A stretch of DNA of 25,194 nucleotides. Origin: Bacteroidales bacterium (GTDB taxonomy: Bacteria; Bacteroidota; Bacteroidia; Bacteroidales; Marinilabiliaceae). Position 1 is the stretch's first letter. Every line of letters begins with the position of its first letter. A program made the translations under genes and the position numbers. This document shows positions 22,672 through 25,194 of this stretch, piece by piece. The DNA lies in contig SFOL01000019.1 in assembly GCA_004552385.1 (NCBI GenBank), positions 1-25,194 on the forward strand. The letters run 5' to 3'. Under the pieces are notes generated by a model that was not told the origin of the DNA, ran no database searches, and saw only the letters and a list, made by a program, of their open reading frames with translations.

Positions 22672-24240
22672 TTACATCTGGGCTTTGAGCTCGCTCTGAA
22701 CCTTTACGAGACGCTCGAAGAGCTCGTGGCCGGAGACTTTCTTATAGACAATGTCGTGAAGCTCCGAGATGTTCACGCGGTGCTGCTCCATGGTGTCGCG
22801 GTCGCGCAGGGTCACGGTGTTGTCCTCCAGAGTCTGACCGTCGACGGTTACGCAGTAAGGCGTGCCTATGGCGTCCTGACGGCGGTAGCGCTTGCCTATG
22901 GAGTCTTTCTCGTCATACTGAACGTTCATGGCCAGCTTGAGAGAGTTGACAATCTCGTGAGCCTTCTCCGGCATGCCGTCTTTCTTGACGAGTGGCAATA
23001 CAGCCAACTTGACAGGCGAGAGCACAGGCGGCAGCTTGAGGACGACGCGGCTGTCGCCACCTTCGAGCTGCTCCTCGGTATATGCTCCGGCCATTATTGA
23101 GAGGAACATACGATCCACGCCTATAGAGGTCTCTATGACATAAGGCACGTAGCTCTCGTTGGTCTCCGGGTCGAAGTACTGGATCTTCTTGCCCGAGAAT
23201 TTCTGGTGCTGACCCAGGTCGAAGTCCGTACGGCTGTGGATGCCCTCCACCTCCTTGAAACCGAATGGCATGCGGAACTCGATGTCGGTGGCCGCATTGG
23301 CGTAGTGGGCCAGCTTCTCGTGGTCGTGGAACTGGTAGTTCTGGTCGCCCATGCCGAGCGCCTCGTGCCAGTTCAGACGGTACTGCTTCCAGAAGTTGAA
23401 CCACTTCATCTCTTCGCCGGGGCGGATGAAGAACTGCATCTCCATCTGCTCAAACTCCCTCATGCGGAAGATGAACTGGCGCGCCACGATCTCGTTGCGG
23501 AAAGCCTTGCCTATCTGGGCGATGCCGAACGGGACTTTCATGCGGCCGGTCTTCTGTACGTTCAGGAAGTTGACGAAAATGCCCTGTGCCGTCTCGGGGC
23601 GCAGGTATATCTTCATGGAGCCGTCAGCCGTGCTGCCCATCTCGGTCGAGAACATGAGGTTGAACTGGCGCACGTCGGTCCAGTTCTTGGTGCCTGAAAT
23701 AGGGCAGACGATCTCCTCGTCTACTATAATCTGCTTCAGCTCCGCCAGGTCGTTGGCGTTCATGGCCTGCTTAAAGCGCTCGTGGAGGGCGTCGCGCTTG
23801 GCCTGATGTTCGATCACGCGGGCTGACGTCTCGCGGAACTTGGCCTCGTCAAAAGCCTCGCCAAACTTCTTGCGGGCTTTGGCTACCTCTTTCTCGATCT
23901 TCTCGTCATATTTGGCTATCTGCTCCTCAATCAAGACGTCGGCGCGGTAGCGTTTCTTGCTGTCGCGGTTGTCGATAAGGGGGTCGTTGAAGGCGTCCAC
24001 GTGGCCAGACGCTTTCCAGATGGTCGGGTGCATGAAGATGCTCGAGTCGATGCCGACGACGTTGTCGTTCAGCTTGACCATGGCGTCCCACCAGTATTTC
24101 TTGATGTTGTTCTTCATCTCGACGCCGTTCTGGCCGTAGTCGTATACGGCACCCAGGCCATCATAAATCTCGCTGCTCGGGAACACGAATCCGTACTCCT
24201 TGCAATGCGACACCAGTTTTTTGAAAACGTCTTCTGCCAT
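22672..24240 (-). CDS. glyS: Glycyl-tRNA synthetase, single-chain dimeric (class II) type
   Basis: 522 residues in one chain, the alpha2 type found in Bacteroidetes, Gram-positives and eukaryotes, not the alpha2beta2 type of E. coli. It charges tRNA-Gly. Family signatures are PSSEIYDGLGAVYDYG at the N-terminus, LRPETAQGIFVNF (213-225), motif 2 around FRNEI...FRMREFEQMEMQFF (247-271) and motif 3 with GVDRMFL (374-380). A long charged helical insertion covers about 95-170. The C-terminal anticodon-binding domain contains KRYRRQDAIGTPYCVTVD. It ends in a clear terminator; a -7 box about 100 bases upstream suggests it is transcribed separately from the Wzz-like gene. Confidence 0.97.
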   Translation of the reverse strand: MAEDVFKKLVSHCKEYGFVFPSSEIYDGLGAVYDYGQNGVEMKNNIKKYWWDAMVKLNDNVVGIDSSIFMHPTIWKASGHVDAFNDPLIDNRDSKKRYRADVLIEEQIAKYDEKIEKEVAKARKKFGEAFDEAKFRETSARVIEHQAKRDALHERFKQAMNANDLAELKQIIVDEEIVCPISGTKNWTDVRQFNLMFSTEMGSTADGSMKIYLRPETAQGIFVNFLNVQKTGRMKVPFGIAQIGKAFRNEIVARQFIFRMREFEQMEMQFFIRPGEEMKWFNFWKQYRLNWHEALGMGDQNYQFHDHEKLAHYANAATDIEFRMPFGFKEVEGIHSRTDFDLGQHQKFSGKKIQYFDPETNESYVPYVIETSIGVDRMFLSIMAGAYTEEQLEGGDSRVVLKLPPVLSPVKLAVLPLVKKDGMPEKAHEIVNSLKLAMNVQYDEKDSIGKRYRRQDAIGTPYCVTVDGQTLEDNTVTLRDRDTMEQHRVNISELHDIVYKKVSGHELFERLVKVQSELKAQM

Positions 24241-24339
24241 TCTCTGCTTTTGTTGTGTTGTTTTTATATTTCGTTTTGCCCTGGCGCGGGGTCTCGGCTC
24301 CGGTTGCGGCCGGCCCCCTCCCGGGCATTCAGACGTGCG

Positions 24340-24347
24340 CGAATTTA
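24340..24347 (-). promoter_or_regulatory. Candidate -7 box of glyS
   Basis: On the minus strand this reads TAAATTCG, the same octamer as in the ileS promoter and one change from TAnnTTTG. The leader to the ATG at 24240 would be about 90 bases and is GC-rich with several short inverted repeats (CCGGCCGC region). Confidence 0.35.
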
Positions 24348-24394
24348 AACCTTAATCCCGAATTATTGCGCCGCGCCGGACTCTGCTCGCACCC

Positions 24395-25194
24395 CTATTT
24401 TGCCTCAGCCGAGTATTTTTCATACAGCTCGGCGTATTCCGAGGGTTTGAACACCTGCTTATAGCCAAGCACGACGAGCATTCCGCCCACCGACAGCACC
24501 ACCCCTATGAAGAAGCCGCCTAACAGGTGCATCAGCATCTTGGGCGACGTCTTCTTCATCGGCTTCACCACAGGCTCCACCACAGAGAACACCGGCGTTT
24601 TGTTCGCAAGTTCCATCTTGCAGGCCGCCAGTTGCTGCTGAAGGGTCGTCACGACGCTGTATGACAGGTTGTGGTTCTCGTACAGCTCGCTGGACTCGGC
24701 GTCGGCCCGCTCCTCTACTGTATATCGGTGAGTGTCTTTATACTGTAGCCATCTGGCGCGTTTCTGGCAGAAGTCCGCCCACGTGGTGTCATATTGTTCT
24801 TGGATGAAGTTCAGGTTCTTGCGAGCGTTCTTCGTGGCGAAGTCGGTTACGGCCCCTTGTATACGTTTTATGACGGCCGCAGTGAGCTCTGCGCTCTGCT
24901 GCGCGTTCTGCGCTGTGCATTCTATCCTGACGAGGTTGACTTCGTCGTCCACCTCCACGTTAATACGTTCTTTCAGGTCTTTGATGCACAGCTCCATGGT
25001 CTTGTCTATTACTATGGCTCGCGTCCCTTCGTCTGCCTCATCGCCCGACGGGACTTCGATTATCTCGTTCGGCTCTTCCGTCAAGGCATCTTTTATTGTG
25101 AACGGCAGCATTATGGTGTATTTCACTATGTATCCAAAGGCCGACGGTATGGAGTCGCGCTTTGTGTGTGAGTATAATGACTCTATCGTGTCCG
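24395..25194 (-). CDS. Wzz-type chain-length determinant (polysaccharide co-polymerase), 5' end outside the window
   Basis: Partial: 265 residues to the stop. The frame is open to the right edge, so the true start lies beyond it; the GTG at 25126 is not needed as a start. What is visible is the periplasmic coiled-coil region (about residues 80-200, with NLNFIQEQYDTTWADFCQKRARWLQYKDTH-like helices), the proline-rich stretch VVEPVVKPMKKTSPK that precedes TM2 in Wzz proteins, and TM2 (LLGGFFIGVVLSVGGMLVVLGY). There is no C-terminal tyrosine kinase, so it is the short Gram-negative form. Such proteins set O-antigen or capsule chain length in the inner membrane. It probably belongs to a surface-polysaccharide locus lying to the right. 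Confidence 0.8.
   Translation of the reverse strand, partial: DTIESLYSHTKRDSIPSAFGYIVKYTIMLPFTIKDALTEEPNEIIEVPSGDEADEGTRAIVIDKTMELCIKDLKERINVEVDDEVNLVRIECTAQNAQQSAELTAAVIKRIQGAVTDFATKNARKNLNFIQEQYDTTWADFCQKRARWLQYKDTHRYTVEERADAESSELYENHNLSYSVVTTLQQQLAACKMELANKTPVFSVVEPVVKPMKKTSPKMLMHLLGGFFIGVVLSVGGMLVVLGYKQVFKPSEYAELYEKYSAEAK

Noticed and set aside
1..25194. CRISPR array, insertion sequence, rRNA operon or integrase
   Set aside because: No regularly spaced direct repeats, transposase or integrase motifs, or rRNA sequence were recognised on either strand.

Overview
The window looks like a chromosomal segment of a fairly GC-rich Bacteroidales bacterium, probably Muribaculaceae-like (an inference from gene content, not a database match). 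Supporting signs are promoters of the Bacteroidetes type (TTG, about 20 bases, TAnnTTTG) with little use of Shine-Dalgarno sites, a type 2 isoleucyl-tRNA synthetase followed by a DksA-like protein and LspA, a single-chain glycyl-tRNA synthetase, lipoproteins with DUF4369-like and PD40-like domains, and anaerobe oxygen defence (rubrerythrin, Fe/Mn superoxide dismutase).

Region 1 (about 179-7554, minus strand) is one apparent five-gene operon. Two cassettes each pair a multi-pass membrane protein (resembling DUF6057) with a lipoprotein that carries one c-type heme motif (CxxCH) and a PD40/TolB-like propeller. A DUF4369-like lipoprotein lies between the cassettes. Three of the four junctions are ATGA overlaps and the operon ends in a strong terminator. 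The upstream propeller gene is broken by a one-base frameshift. This is the least understood and potentially most novel system in the window.

Region 2 (7471-9500) holds trpS with a structured leader, an orphan acidic hypothetical gene on the minus strand, and the C-terminal remnant of a C5-cytosine DNA methyltransferase.

Region 3 (9500-17162) is housekeeping: an Ig-like surface lipoprotein and tadA (3 bases apart), ileS, a zinc-ligand-depleted DksA-like gene, lspA, and convergent folB. The IleRS carries GIHH in place of the class I HIGH signature, an exchange of first and third positions that I recall being linked to extreme mupirocin resistance.

Region 4 (17163-25194) has glnS, tRNA-Cys with a near-ideal promoter and terminator, a Bcr/CflA-type efflux pump and rubrerythrin on the plus strand, then sodB, glyS and the C-terminal part of a Wzz-like chain-length determinant on the minus strand. 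The Wzz gene runs off the right edge and probably marks the start of a surface-polysaccharide locus. Five aminoacyl-tRNA/tRNA-processing genes (trpS, tadA, ileS, glnS, glyS) and one tRNA lie within 17 kb, without forming a single operon.
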